From the NCBI RefSeq assembly GCF_000744115.1, contig NZ_JQLG01000004.1:744001-808000 (forward strand): DNA of 64,000 bases, given 5' to 3'. The DNA comes from Carnobacterium alterfunditum DSM 5972 (GTDB lineage: Bacteria; Bacillota; Bacilli; Lactobacillales; Carnobacteriaceae). The translations under genes were made by a program, and so were the position numbers. This document shows positions 1 through 9,314 of the stretch, one piece after another (the stretch's first letter is position 1; each line of letters begins with the position of its first letter). The notes below the pieces were generated by a model. The model was not told the origin of the DNA. It saw only the letters and a program-made list of their open reading frames with translations, and did no database searches.

Positions 1-69
1 TTTAGCTGCTTCTTTCGATAATTTAGTTTAATGGATCCAACACTATTTTAAAAAAATAGTTTAATTAAC

Positions 70-1860
70 TTATAAATCGCCTGTTTTTTCTTGATAAGTC
101 TGCAATTGATACATATCATAATACGTACCTTTTTTATCGATCAATTCATCATGGCTGCCTTGTTCAACAATTTCACCATTATGCAAAACGATGATCTTAT
201 CTGCATCTTTAATAGTAGACAATCGATGAGCTATGATCAATGAAGTCCGACCTTTGCGCATATTAGCTAATCCTCTTTGGATTTTTTCTTCCGTTTCTGT
301 ATCAATATTGGCTGTCGCTTCATCAAGGATCAGAATACGCGGTGACCGCAAGATCGTTCTAGCAAAACTGATCAACTGCTTTTCTCCAGCAGATAAACTT
401 GCCCCTCGTTCAATAACCTTTGATGCATAACCATTCTTCATCTCAGATATAAACTCATCAGCATAGACAAATTCAGCCGCTTTTCTAACTTCGACTTCTG
501 TATAGGAAGTGTTATACATACGAATATTATCTGCAATATTGCCATAGAATAAGAAACTATCCTGCAATACTAATCCCATTTTATTTCGAAGCCCTTCTAT
601 TGGCATATCTTTCAAGGAATGGCCGTCAATGGTTATTTCGCCTTCATTGTACTCGTAAAAGCGCATCAATACATTGATAATTGAACTTTTACCTGATCCA
701 GTTTGACCAACAAAGGCCACTGTTTGACCTGGTTTCACTTCAAAATTGATATTACGCAATACTTGTTTCTTTCCATCGTATGAAAAATTCAGATTTTTAA
801 CCTGAATGTGCCCTTCTGTGATCATACCCTCTTTTTCTGATGTAGATTGCGGTGCGAGCTCTTTATTATTCAGCAATTCTTGAATACGGTGCCCAGAAAC
901 AATCCCATCTTGTAAAGAACTTAAGCTGTTCATCATTTGACTGATGGGTTGAAAGAACGAGCGAGAATAGGCCGTAAATGCATATACTAAACCAATATCA
1001 ACTGCACTTTGGTTCCATTCTTGATACCCAAATATAAGCAGTACAGCTACTAGGGCAATCGACTCGATCACATTGATAGCTGGTGCTAATAACAATGCGT
1101 TCATGCTGTACATTGAACGACGAGAAGCTACATACTCTTTATTGATATCACTAAATTCATTAATCAAACGCTCTTCTTGATTGTACTTCTGAATAATACT
1201 CATTCCACTAATAGATTCACTTAAACTAGCATTCAACTGGCTCAATACCGTTCTCATGCGACTATAAATGAGAGTACTTTTCTTTCGATAGATTCCTGCG
1301 ATCCACACAATAAAAGGTGTGAAAAAAAGGAATACTAATGCCATCCGCCAATTTAAGGCAAACATAGCAATCGTGATCGAAATGACATTAAATAGTCCAT
1401 TGGAAATATTTAAAAAGACTGTCCAAAATTCTTTGATCGTTTCTGTATCATTTGTTACTCTAGAAACAACTGTACCTGCAGGTGTTTGATCAAAATACCT
1501 CATTCCCAATGAAACAACTTTTTCGTACAATTGATTTCGGATGTTGGCTACCGTTCTTTCAGAAGCCGTATTAAATAGAAAGTCTTTTGCATAAGAAGAT
1601 ACCGCCCTAAGGATGGTCAATACTCCATAAAAGATTACTATACGTACCGTGATCTCCATTGTTGCTGTTCCATTTGTTAAATAAGTGTCAATGTAGCGCT
1701 GAATGATAATGGGTAAATAGGCAGTAATTGCTGCACTTAATGCCAGAAACAGAAAAGAAAAGATAAAAATAAATTTATTTGGTTTTGCAAAACGAATCAG
1801 ACTAAGTAAAACATGTCTGGATTCTTTAGCGGAAAAGGATACTTGTTTTTGTGCGGCCAT
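70..1860 (-). CDS. ABC multidrug exporter half, catalytic subunit (BmrD/YheH-like)
   Basis: A 596-residue ABC half-transporter with an N-terminal six-helix membrane domain (about residues 20-310) followed by a nucleotide-binding domain. Walker A GQTGSGKSS is near residue 380, the signature region reads LSAGEKQ rather than LSGGQ, and Walker B ILILDEAT keeps the catalytic glutamate. Its ATG overlaps the stop of the upstream partner by one base (TAATG), so the two are translationally coupled and should form a heterodimer in the cytoplasmic membrane. The partner has a degenerate Walker B, the usual asymmetry of BmrC/BmrD, LmrC/LmrD and TM287/288 exporters. The likely role is efflux of amphiphilic drugs; the substrate cannot be read from sequence. 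Confidence 0.9.
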   Translation of the reverse strand: MAAQKQVSFSAKESRHVLLSLIRFAKPNKFIFIFSFLFLALSAAITAYLPIIIQRYIDTYLTNGTATMEITVRIVIFYGVLTILRAVSSYAKDFLFNTASERTVANIRNQLYEKVVSLGMRYFDQTPAGTVVSRVTNDTETIKEFWTVFLNISNGLFNVISITIAMFALNWRMALVFLFFTPFIVWIAGIYRKKSTLIYSRMRTVLSQLNASLSESISGMSIIQKYNQEERLINEFSDINKEYVASRRSMYSMNALLLAPAINVIESIALVAVLLIFGYQEWNQSAVDIGLVYAFTAYSRSFFQPISQMMNSLSSLQDGIVSGHRIQELLNNKELAPQSTSEKEGMITEGHIQVKNLNFSYDGKKQVLRNINFEVKPGQTVAFVGQTGSGKSSIINVLMRFYEYNEGEITIDGHSLKDMPIEGLRNKMGLVLQDSFLFYGNIADNIRMYNTSYTEVEVRKAAEFVYADEFISEMKNGYASKVIERGASLSAGEKQLISFARTILRSPRILILDEATANIDTETEEKIQRGLANMRKGRTSLIIAHRLSTIKDADKIIVLHNGEIVEQGSHDELIDKKGTYYDMYQLQTYQEKTGDL

Positions 1861-3614
1861 TAAACTCCCTCCCCATCTAATTTTTTCTCGAGCTGCTGCT
1901 TGTGGTACATGTTGTTATACCAGCCTTTTGATTCAATTAATTGTTGGTGAGAACCCCGTTCACTGATACTTCCTTTTTCCATTACGATGATTTCATCTGC
2001 ATTCATGATCGAACTGATGCGATGTGCAGAAATAATCGTTGTTTTGTTACGTCTTTCTTTTTTCAATAAGCTTAAAATATTTTCTTCTGTCTGAGCATCC
2101 ACAGCTGAAAGAGAGTCATCTAAAATCAAGCATTCCGGTTCTACAGCTAAAGCTCGAGCAATAGCGATCCGTTGCTTTTGTCCACCAGATAGAGAGACGC
2201 CTCGTTCGCCAACTTTTGTATCATAACCTTCAGGAAATTCCAGAATATCTTCATGGATGTCAGCTAATATTGCATATTTCTCAACTGCTTCTTGCGACAG
2301 ATCAGGATTTCCAAAGCGGATATTTTCTCGAATCGTTGTTGAAAATAAAAAGTTTTCTTGCGGAACGATTGCTATCCCTTTTTTTAACGACTCTAATGCA
2401 TATTCTTTGATATCAATATCATTGTAAGCGATTCTTCCATCGTACTGATCATATTCACGCATCAATAGTTTATATACCGTACTCTTTCCAGAACCCGTTC
2501 TGCCAACAATGCCTAACATATTTCCTCTTTCTAAATGAAAGGAAACATCAGTTAAAACTGGATTTTCATCATCAGGAAAAGTAAATGAATGCACGTCAAA
2601 ACTGATATCACCGGCTAGCTCTTTACGATACGGATTTTTTATTTCTACAATCGAAGGTTCATAATTTAGTAAAACTTCTACTCTATCATAAGCCGCACTT
2701 CCTCGTTCTAGGGTATTGATCAGACCCCCTACAGCTAACAGTGGCCATTGCATCATACCGATATAGCTAATAAACGCTACTAAGTCTCCGATAGATATCC
2801 GTCCACTTTGAACATAGTTACCACCTACAAGTATAGCAATCACATAGGTCATTCCCATAATGATTTCTATACTTGGATTCAAGGCTGCTTTTAATTTGTA
2901 AACAAGTTGATTTTTATTTACAACACGTTGTGTTTCTTCTTTAAATGCCGTAAAATCTTCTTCTTCTTCACCAAATGTTTTTAAAACTTTCATACCTGTT
3001 ACACTTTCTTGAACATGATCATTCATTGCGGAAAAAGCTTGCAATGCACCACGGTAACGGGCATGGATCATTTTACCTAGATACGTTGAAACAAAGATCA
3101 AGATAGGCAGCGGCAGAATGGAGACAAGTGTAAGCTTCCAATCAATGAAAAAGAACATTGAAAAAAGTGTCACACCACCTAATGATAAGGCATCTGTTAA
3201 CGTTAAAACCCCATCAGCTGCAACAAATCGAATAGCTGCCAAATCATTTGTAGCATGGGCCATCAGGTCTCCTGTGCGATATTTTTGATAAAATTCAGAA
3301 TCCATTCGTGTGAAAAATGAGAATAAACGATTACGCAAAATAGATTCAATGAGCGTAGAGTTCCCAAATAACGCTATTCTCCATCCGTAACGTAACACAT
3401 ACATCACAAGTGAAAAGATAAGGATCAATGTGACCCAAAAAAGCAAAATCTGCCAATTTAACGTTCCTGCTATAAAATGGTCAATAATGGTACCGATGAT
3501 CTTTGGATTCATAACTTGTAAAATAGCACAAATAATTAGAGCTGTAACCCCAAAGGTATAGCTTTTCCAACGCAATTTAAAAAACCAGCCATACTTTTTA
3601 AACGTATTAAACAT
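1860..3614 (-). CDS. ABC multidrug exporter half, degenerate-site subunit (BmrC/YheI-like)
   Basis: A 584-residue ABC half-transporter: membrane domain about 15-300, then an NBD with Walker A GRTGSGKST, canonical signature LSGGQKQR, and Walker B LILDDS. The catalytic Glu is replaced by Asp, which marks the non-hydrolysing site in heterodimeric exporters. It is the first gene of a two-gene operon with the 596-residue partner (one-base overlap). Upstream on the same strand lie a small ORF (3726-3923) and a hairpin with a T tract (3679-3708), an arrangement reminiscent of the bmrB leader that attenuates bmrCD in Bacillus subtilis. Family assignment is firm; drug specificity is unknown. Confidence 0.9.
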   Translation of the reverse strand: MFNTFKKYGWFFKLRWKSYTFGVTALIICAILQVMNPKIIGTIIDHFIAGTLNWQILLFWVTLILIFSLVMYVLRYGWRIALFGNSTLIESILRNRLFSFFTRMDSEFYQKYRTGDLMAHATNDLAAIRFVAADGVLTLTDALSLGGVTLFSMFFFIDWKLTLVSILPLPILIFVSTYLGKMIHARYRGALQAFSAMNDHVQESVTGMKVLKTFGEEEEDFTAFKEETQRVVNKNQLVYKLKAALNPSIEIIMGMTYVIAILVGGNYVQSGRISIGDLVAFISYIGMMQWPLLAVGGLINTLERGSAAYDRVEVLLNYEPSIVEIKNPYRKELAGDISFDVHSFTFPDDENPVLTDVSFHLERGNMLGIVGRTGSGKSTVYKLLMREYDQYDGRIAYNDIDIKEYALESLKKGIAIVPQENFLFSTTIRENIRFGNPDLSQEAVEKYAILADIHEDILEFPEGYDTKVGERGVSLSGGQKQRIAIARALAVEPECLILDDSLSAVDAQTEENILSLLKKERRNKTTIISAHRISSIMNADEIIVMEKGSISERGSHQQLIESKGWYNNMYHKQQLEKKLDGEGV

Positions 3615-3678
3615 TATTTCATTCCTTTCATTTTGTCTTCCGCAATGCTATGCCGGACTACATCCATATCCATAAAAA

Positions 3679-3708
3679 AACAAATAGAAAGAAAACTTCC
3701 TATTTGTT
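3679..3708 (-). terminator. Stem-loop with T tract upstream of the ABC exporter operon
   Basis: Nine-base arms AACAAATAG and CTATTTGTT enclose a 12-base loop. On the minus strand they are followed by seven T residues. The hairpin lies between small ORF 3726-3923 and the exporter start at 3614, so transcripts entering the exporter operon from upstream must read through it. It is either a simple terminator or an attenuator. Confidence 0.6.
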
Positions 3709-3725
3709 CTTAATAGTAGTTGTTT

Positions 3726-3923
3726 TTATTGTTCTATTTTTTTGACTCTATCATCAATCAATACCTCTTGTGCGACCTCTACCGTAATACTTTTATGGCA
3801 ATACTTGAAAGTCATAAACGCATAATACGCCACAAAAAAAATGGTAATCACTCTTTCGTAAAACACATAAAATATTATACCTTTAAATTCCTCTTTAAAC
3901 CATCTATTCTTAATATAGGTCAT
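3726..3923 (-). CDS. Small ORF upstream of the ABC exporter, possible leader ORF
   Basis: A 65-codon ORF with one hydrophobic stretch (about residues 14-38) and a charged C-terminus. No Shine-Dalgarno sequence is visible before the ATG, and a TATAAT-like box lies inside it. It is supported only by position: it ends 18 bases before a T-tailed hairpin and precedes a BmrC/BmrD-like operon, where B. subtilis has the bmrB leader ORF. Within its 3' part a better spaced mini-ORF exists (AAGAGG, then ATG and six codons), which could be the real leader peptide. The rest of the 3615-4163 gap shows nothing else I can name. Confidence 0.25.
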   Translation of the reverse strand: MTYIKNRWFKEEFKGIIFYVFYERVITIFFVAYYAFMTFKYCHKSITVEVAQEVLIDDRVKKIEQ

Positions 3924-4163
3924 ATTCTATCTATGTGCAACTAAATAACCTACATTCGAAAAAATTTATCACTATACCGTTAATAGTGACCATCCTTTTA
4001 CCAAAGTAAAAACGATACATTTGATTCATGTCATCTGGCTATTACGAGAAATCTATTTTTTGGTTTTCTTGTGGTAACTTAACCCTATCAAATTAGAGTT
4101 CTCTATCAAGTGGAGAATGCTGCTTCGGCAATGCTAACATCCGTAATTTTAAATTAAACTAAA

Positions 4164-6287
4164 TTAGTTAGAGAAAGGTTTAAAGGTTAATTTGTAGTCT
4201 TCTGTTAATAGAAGTGCAGCTGAAAAAGTTTGTCCGTTTTTTTTCTTAAAGCCTTTTAATAAAGGTGTTTCTTTTGTTATTAAAAGTTTTTTAATCGTTG
4301 CTTCAGATAATAATTTCCCTATATAACGTTTCGGCAACGTAAACGTGCACCCATTGCTGTAGCCGCTGCAGCCATAAAACTTCCCTTTATCGACGATAGT
4401 TTGTCCACATACAGGACATTTTCCAATCACCTGTTTTGTTTGATTCAAACTAGTTGTATGCGTAGACCAATCTCTACTCTCAATAACTTTGGTACTAGAC
4501 TCTAATGTATGATGAATAAATTTTTGAATATTGTCTAAAAAAGCTTGCTGTGTACCTTCTTCTTTTTTTATTTTCTTTAAATAGGTCTCCCATTTAGCAG
4601 TCATTTCCGGACTGCTTAACAAAGTATTCCCTACTGCTTGACACAATATTGCTCCTTTTTGGGTGACGGTCACATTATTTTTTTGGATCTCAATATAGTG
4701 TTGTTTTTTAAGCGTCTCAAGCACATTAGCTCTAGTCGCTTCTGTCCCGATCCCTTCTGTTGCTTTTAAAATTTCTTTTTCTTCCGCATTTTCCAATTCT
4801 TTGCCACATGTCTTCATAGCTGTAATCAAAGTACCTTCTGTGTAAGCTTTTGGCGGTGAAGTGAATCCTTCTGAAGTTGATAAATCTGCTTCAACTGATT
4901 CATTTTTTTGTACTAAAGGCAACTCTGTGCTCTCTTCTTTATCCGGCTTCTTGCTGTAAGAATACTCCAATTTCCGCCAGCCTTTATCTAGAATTGTCCT
5001 GCCTTTGCTTGTAAAAGGCAACCCTTTAACATCCACTGTGATCGTTGTTTCATCATACTTATAATCTGTTTCAAACATAGCCATCGTCCGCTTCAAAATG
5101 GTGAAATAAATTTCTTTTTGAATCGATGTCAGCTTGCCTAAATCTTTTTGAGTAGGCACCTTTTTAGTTGGAATAACGGCGTAATGCTCTTGAACTTTTG
5201 AACCGTTCACATACCGTTTTCGTTTACTTGTGTTAGGCTGCTCAATCGTATAGTTCAATACACCTTGATACTCGTCGATTCTTTCTAGCAAGTAACGAAA
5301 CCCTGAATCGGTAATGTGCCGGCAATCGCTTCGAGGATAACTCACTAATTTAGCTTCATAAAGTGACTGGACATGTTTCAACGTATCTGATGGGCTCACT
5401 TTATATTTCTTGTTTATAAGACTTTGCAAGTCACTTAAGGAAAATAGAAGTGGTGAGGGCTGAGAGACTCGCTTCATTTCAACTGTCGAGATCATTCCAG
5501 GGTTGCTGGCTAATAATTGATGTTTTTTGATTAGATCCTGTAAATCTTTTTTTGTCGGAAATTTTTTATTGTATTTGGCTTTAAACACACCATTTTCAGC
5601 TGTCACGGTTGCCTGCATCTCAAAAAATGGTTCTGGAACGAAGTTTTCAATTTCTTTTTGACGTGTATAAATCATATAAAGGGTTGGTGTTTGGACACGT
5701 CCTACACTAAACACCCCTTCACTGATTCCTTTTTTCTGCAAAGAAAGTGTATACATGCGAGATAAATTGATCCCCACTAACCAATCGCTGATTTGTCTGG
5801 TTTGAGCTTCAACATAAGAAGAATAGAAATCTTTTCCATCTCTTAGATTAGAGAATCCCTTTTGTATTTCATCTGCTTCAAGTGAATTGATCCATAGCCG
5901 TTTGATTTCTTTGTTGCCTGCTTTTGCTTGGCTGATGATTGACCGCGCAATATTTTCCCCTTCGCGATCGCTATCAGTAGCGATCACAATTTGGTCTGCT
6001 TCTTTTAACAGTCTTTTTATGATATTAAACTGTTTGCTTTTGCCTTGCCCAACTTTAAATTTAAACGTTTGCGGAATAATGGGCAGTTCTTTCATATTCC
6101 ATTTTTTCCATTCATCTTTGTATTCTTCTGGAGAAGCCAATTCAATCAAATGTCCGAATCCCCAAGTAATGATATCATTAGACGGATTTAAAATAATGTA
6201 CCCATCTTTTTTTGAAAATTTACCAAAAGATTCAGCGTACGCTTGCGCCTGAGAAGGTTTCTCTGCAAGGATCAATGTAAGTCCCAT
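4164..6287 (-). CDS. topB: DNA topoisomerase III (type IA)
   Basis: A 707-residue type IA topoisomerase. The Toprim domain opens the protein (LILAEKPSQAQ, then ATDSDREGE near residue 105 with the Mg-binding acidic residues). The catalytic core carries SVGRVQTPT and the active-site tyrosine segment SYPRSDCRH. A C-terminal zinc-ribbon-like segment has CPVC and a later Cys pair near residue 645. It relaxes and decatenates single-stranded or precatenane DNA during replication and recombination. Start ATG has GGGAGA eight bases upstream. It is monocistronic; length fits the TopB family of Firmicutes. The chromosomal setting shows no conjugative genes, so this looks like the housekeeping copy. Confidence 0.93.
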   Translation of the reverse strand: MGLTLILAEKPSQAQAYAESFGKFSKKDGYIILNPSNDIITWGFGHLIELASPEEYKDEWKKWNMKELPIIPQTFKFKVGQGKSKQFNIIKRLLKEADQIVIATDSDREGENIARSIISQAKAGNKEIKRLWINSLEADEIQKGFSNLRDGKDFYSSYVEAQTRQISDWLVGINLSRMYTLSLQKKGISEGVFSVGRVQTPTLYMIYTRQKEIENFVPEPFFEMQATVTAENGVFKAKYNKKFPTKKDLQDLIKKHQLLASNPGMISTVEMKRVSQPSPLLFSLSDLQSLINKKYKVSPSDTLKHVQSLYEAKLVSYPRSDCRHITDSGFRYLLERIDEYQGVLNYTIEQPNTSKRKRYVNGSKVQEHYAVIPTKKVPTQKDLGKLTSIQKEIYFTILKRTMAMFETDYKYDETTITVDVKGLPFTSKGRTILDKGWRKLEYSYSKKPDKEESTELPLVQKNESVEADLSTSEGFTSPPKAYTEGTLITAMKTCGKELENAEEKEILKATEGIGTEATRANVLETLKKQHYIEIQKNNVTVTQKGAILCQAVGNTLLSSPEMTAKWETYLKKIKKEEGTQQAFLDNIQKFIHHTLESSTKVIESRDWSTHTTSLNQTKQVIGKCPVCGQTIVDKGKFYGCSGYSNGCTFTLPKRYIGKLLSEATIKKLLITKETPLLKGFKKKNGQTFSAALLLTEDYKLTFKPFSN

Positions 6288-6540
6288 TTGCTATCTCCCT
6301 TACTTTATCTTTTTTATCATTTAAGTATTGTTCTGTTTTCAAATCAAATTAGTGTAATCTCAAACTATTGTACCTTCTATTCTAAAGTATAGCTAATAGC
6401 AGTTTTATACTACTATATTATAGACTACTTCCTGCTTTTAGCAGCACTTTTTTCTAAGTTAGCTATTTCGGGTAACCACTATTTGTTGCTTACAGGATAA
6501 AACGTGCCTTTCTTTCATTATTATTCAGTGTATGCATGAT

Positions 6541-6597
6541 AAAAAACACTATAGAGATAATCAGGCTGGCTGATTAACCTCTGTAGTGTCCTTTTTT
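6541..6597 (-). terminator. Rho-independent terminator after dsdA
   Basis: Long imperfect stem with outer arms ACACTA and TAGTGT and inner ATCAG/CTGAT around a GCTGG loop. T tracts lie on both sides (T run on the minus strand, CCTTTTTTG on plus), so it could serve both strands. It closes the D-serine operon 97 bases after the dsdA stop. The rest of the 6288-6693 gap has no gene, apart from a 16-codon coding-like remnant at 6635-6682. Confidence 0.75.
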
Positions 6598-6693
6598 GTT
6601 CTTTTGATTAGTAAATCTGTTGGATCCACTCTAATTATTTTTCTAATACTTTAATGCCGTGATTCCCAGCTTCTGGAGCTTCCTAAAATCAGC

Positions 6694-8061
6694 TTAAACT
6701 TTACTTTTTTCTAAGCCTTGTTTATAAAATTCTTCCATATCTTCTTTAGGAACCATACTTCCTCCAGTAGCCCAAGCGATATGTGTTGCCTGATCCATCT
6801 TTTCAGTCAATCCTTTTTCTGCTAAATAACGTTTTCCTTCTATTGTACCGAATAAACGAGCTACTCCTGGTACACCAGCTAAAGCTGCTGGTTCTAAGTA
6901 GATCTTTTCTTTATCGATCATAGCCGTCAAGAAATGTTGCGCTTCTTTTTCTTGCAGTGTAAAACCGCCGTCAAAGAAGTTTTTCATTAATTTTGAAACA
7001 AAACCTGACGTTCTCGGAACTGCTAATCCATCCATTCCTGTTTTACCATCAATATCAAAATCGTCTATCGATACTCCGTCATACTCATTGGTAATCAATC
7101 CTAGCATCATTGAAGGCATATGCGCTGGCTCTGAAAAGAAACAATGAACATTGTCCCCATAAACTTGTTTTAATCCGAATGTGATGCCACCTGGGCTTCC
7201 GCCAATACCGCATGGCAAGTATACAAACAATGGGTGATCTTTATCGACTTGAATTTTTTGTTCCTCTAATTGCTTTTTAAGTCGACTTCCGGCTACTGTA
7301 TAGCCTAAAAATAGATCCACCGAATGTTCATCATCAACAAAATAGCACGTTGGATCTTGTTCTGATTGCATTCTTCCGTTTTCCACTGCCTTTGTAAAGT
7401 TTGTATTGTGTTCAATAACCGTTACACCATGAGACCTAAGTAAATCTTTTTTCCATTGCTTTGCTTCTACAGACATATGAACTGTGACTTCAAATCCTAG
7501 TTTTGCTCCCATTATCCCTACACTGATTCCAAGATTTCCAGTTGTTCCTACCATGATTTTATGTTTAGCAAAGAAATCACGAAAATCACTACTTGCGAAA
7601 ACAACATAGTCTTCATCAATACTTTTTAGCAAACCATTTTCTAACGCTAATGTCTCTGCATGTTTTAATACTTCATAAATTGCTCCTCTTGCCTTGATCG
7701 TTCCAGCAATTGGTAATGTGTCATCACGTTTTAATAATAATCTTCCTTCAATGGCCGTATCATAGTAGCTCTCTAATTCAGCTTTGATTGCTGGAATCGC
7801 CGATATTTTTGATTCGATGATGCCTTTTGTTTTTTTGGTCTCTGGAAATGCCGTTTCAATATATGACGCAAAACGAGCTAAACGGGCTTCAGCATCATCT
7901 ACATCCGTTTTAGAAAGGTTCACTTTTTTTGAGGCCGGTTCAAAGTCACTTTTGAAACGATTGACCCAAAAAACATTTTTCATGTTCATGATATCTTTTA
8001 AGACCGGAATCTCTTCTTTCCAATTTTCCAATGTTTTGCCTGCAATCACTTGTTCATTCAT
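6694..8061 (-). CDS. dsdA: D-serine ammonia-lyase (D-serine dehydratase)
   Basis: A 455-residue PLP enzyme of the DsdA family converting D-serine to pyruvate and ammonia in the cytosol. The PLP lysine is in GTIKARGA (about residue 115) and the phosphate-binding glycine loop is GTTGNLGISVG. I chose the internal ATG at 8061 because AGGAGGAAATAAT sits directly before it; an upstream in-frame extension of 16 codons has no such signal. It is the last gene of the ridA / membrane protein / dsdA operon. RidA next door would hydrolyse the 2-aminoacrylate intermediate released by this chemistry, which supports the assignment. Confidence 0.93.
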   Translation of the reverse strand: MNEQVIAGKTLENWKEEIPVLKDIMNMKNVFWVNRFKSDFEPASKKVNLSKTDVDDAEARLARFASYIETAFPETKKTKGIIESKISAIPAIKAELESYYDTAIEGRLLLKRDDTLPIAGTIKARGAIYEVLKHAETLALENGLLKSIDEDYVVFASSDFRDFFAKHKIMVGTTGNLGISVGIMGAKLGFEVTVHMSVEAKQWKKDLLRSHGVTVIEHNTNFTKAVENGRMQSEQDPTCYFVDDEHSVDLFLGYTVAGSRLKKQLEEQKIQVDKDHPLFVYLPCGIGGSPGGITFGLKQVYGDNVHCFFSEPAHMPSMMLGLITNEYDGVSIDDFDIDGKTGMDGLAVPRTSGFVSKLMKNFFDGGFTLQEKEAQHFLTAMIDKEKIYLEPAALAGVPGVARLFGTIEGKRYLAEKGLTEKMDQATHIAWATGGSMVPKEDMEEFYKQGLEKSKV

Positions 8062-8157
8062 ATTATTTCCTCCTAAAAGCACTTTAGTGGTATTTTTTAT
8101 TATTTTCAAATTTCAGACTAATCATTTTGGATCACGATAACAGATTTCAACTTTTCA

Positions 8158-8182
8158 TCTGCACTAATTTCATTAGCGCAGA
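8158..8182 (-). other. Intergenic stem-loop between the membrane protein gene and dsdA
   Basis: Arms TCTGCACTAAT and ATTAGCGCAGA with a TTC loop and one mismatch. There is no T run after it on the minus strand, so it is unlikely to be a terminator. It may be an mRNA stability or processing element inside the D-serine operon. Confidence 0.4.
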
Positions 8183-8207
8183 CCTTTTGCTTCTTTAAGA
8201 TTACCTG

Positions 8208-9263
8208 TTAGGATAATACTTCAACCGTTCTTTTTTTGGCCAATCCACCGTCTGATCGAATTTCTTCAGCCGTTACGATTTTGGTATCTCTAAAGATATA
8301 AGATCCGAGATAGCCGCCAATTACACTTACAATAATAACTCCTAAAGCAGCGATCAATACCTTTCCTGCTGGATTGTACGCGAACATAACTGCAAAACCT
8401 GCAATCGGAGTGGCTGTACCTGGAGTATCGTTTACCAGTCCCATAAGTGCTACGATAATACCACTTGCTGCCCCTCCAATAAAGTTTGTTACATAAACAG
8501 GAAGAGGATTCGCAGAAATAATATCTGCTTGAGTCAAGGGTTCTATAGCTACCGATATAGTATCTTTTTTACTTCCAAATTTCAATTTGCTAAATAAAAT
8601 ATAATTCATGAATGATGATCCGAATACCGCTAATGCTCCGATAGCCATTGGAACTCCTGTTAAACCTAACATTGCTGTCAATGCCATTGAACTTAAAGGA
8701 GCTGTTGCGACTACTGTGATAATCCCCCCTAAGATGATCCCCATCATTATGGGACTAGAGTTAGCAGTAGCAGTCAATATTTCACCAATTTGAAGCAGTG
8801 TAGCATCTACGAGAGGAGAACTGATCGCTCCAATCAATCTAGCTAGAGGAGCAGCTACTACAATAATAACGATCAAATCTAATCCATCTGGTATCTTTTC
8901 TTCCATCTTCTTAATAACGAAAGAGATAAGATATCCAGCTATAAATCCAGGTAATATTCCCATACCCGATAAAGAAAGACCTACCAAAACAGCATATACT
9001 GGAGAAACGCCTAAAGCTAAAGGAACTAATATCGCGGCTGCTACTCCTCCTAGGCTTCCATTAGCTGCACCCACTTCTCCTAGAAACTTCAAATTCAATA
9101 CATTTCCAAAAAAAGCATAATGAAAAGCTTCTACTAAAAAGCTTGCACAAGCTGCACTAGCCAATGCTCCCATTGCTTTCGAGCCGTGTGGTGCTTTGTA
9201 ATTGAATATCGTGAAAAAAGACAGTACCGCTAATAGTAAAACCGTTCCAATTAATATATCCAT
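8208..9263 (-). CDS. PTS_EIIC_2 / PfoR-family membrane protein in D-serine operon
   Basis: A 351-residue polytopic membrane protein with roughly nine hydrophobic segments. It is rich in GG and small residues, for example GIILGGIITVVATAPLSS and NFIGGAASGIIVALMG. It resembles the PTS_EIIC_2 (PfoR-like) family. No EIIA, EIIB or phosphorylation-site domain is encoded nearby, so a sugar PTS role is doubtful. It sits between ridA and dsdA in one operon, which suggests uptake of D-serine or a related amino acid; this is inference. Start ATG follows GAGGGAATATA. A paralogue of the same family is at 30295-31341. Confidence 0.75.
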   Translation of the reverse strand: MDILIGTVLLLAVLSFFTIFNYKAPHGSKAMGALASAACASFLVEAFHYAFFGNVLNLKFLGEVGAANGSLGGVAAAILVPLALGVSPVYAVLVGLSLSGMGILPGFIAGYLISFVIKKMEEKIPDGLDLIVIIVVAAPLARLIGAISSPLVDATLLQIGEILTATANSSPIMMGIILGGIITVVATAPLSSMALTAMLGLTGVPMAIGALAVFGSSFMNYILFSKLKFGSKKDTISVAIEPLTQADIISANPLPVYVTNFIGGAASGIIVALMGLVNDTPGTATPIAGFAVMFAYNPAGKVLIAALGVIIVSVIGGYLGSYIFRDTKIVTAEEIRSDGGLAKKRTVEVLS

Positions 9264-9314
9264 TATATTCCCTCATTTTTCGTTTTTAGTAAAACTACTT
9301 TTCTATATCATGAA

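Noticed and set aside
1-69. Possible terminator or gene end at the left edge
   Set aside because: An AT-rich ACTATTTT/AAAATAGT inverted repeat exists, but there is no T run after it on minus and too little sequence to judge.
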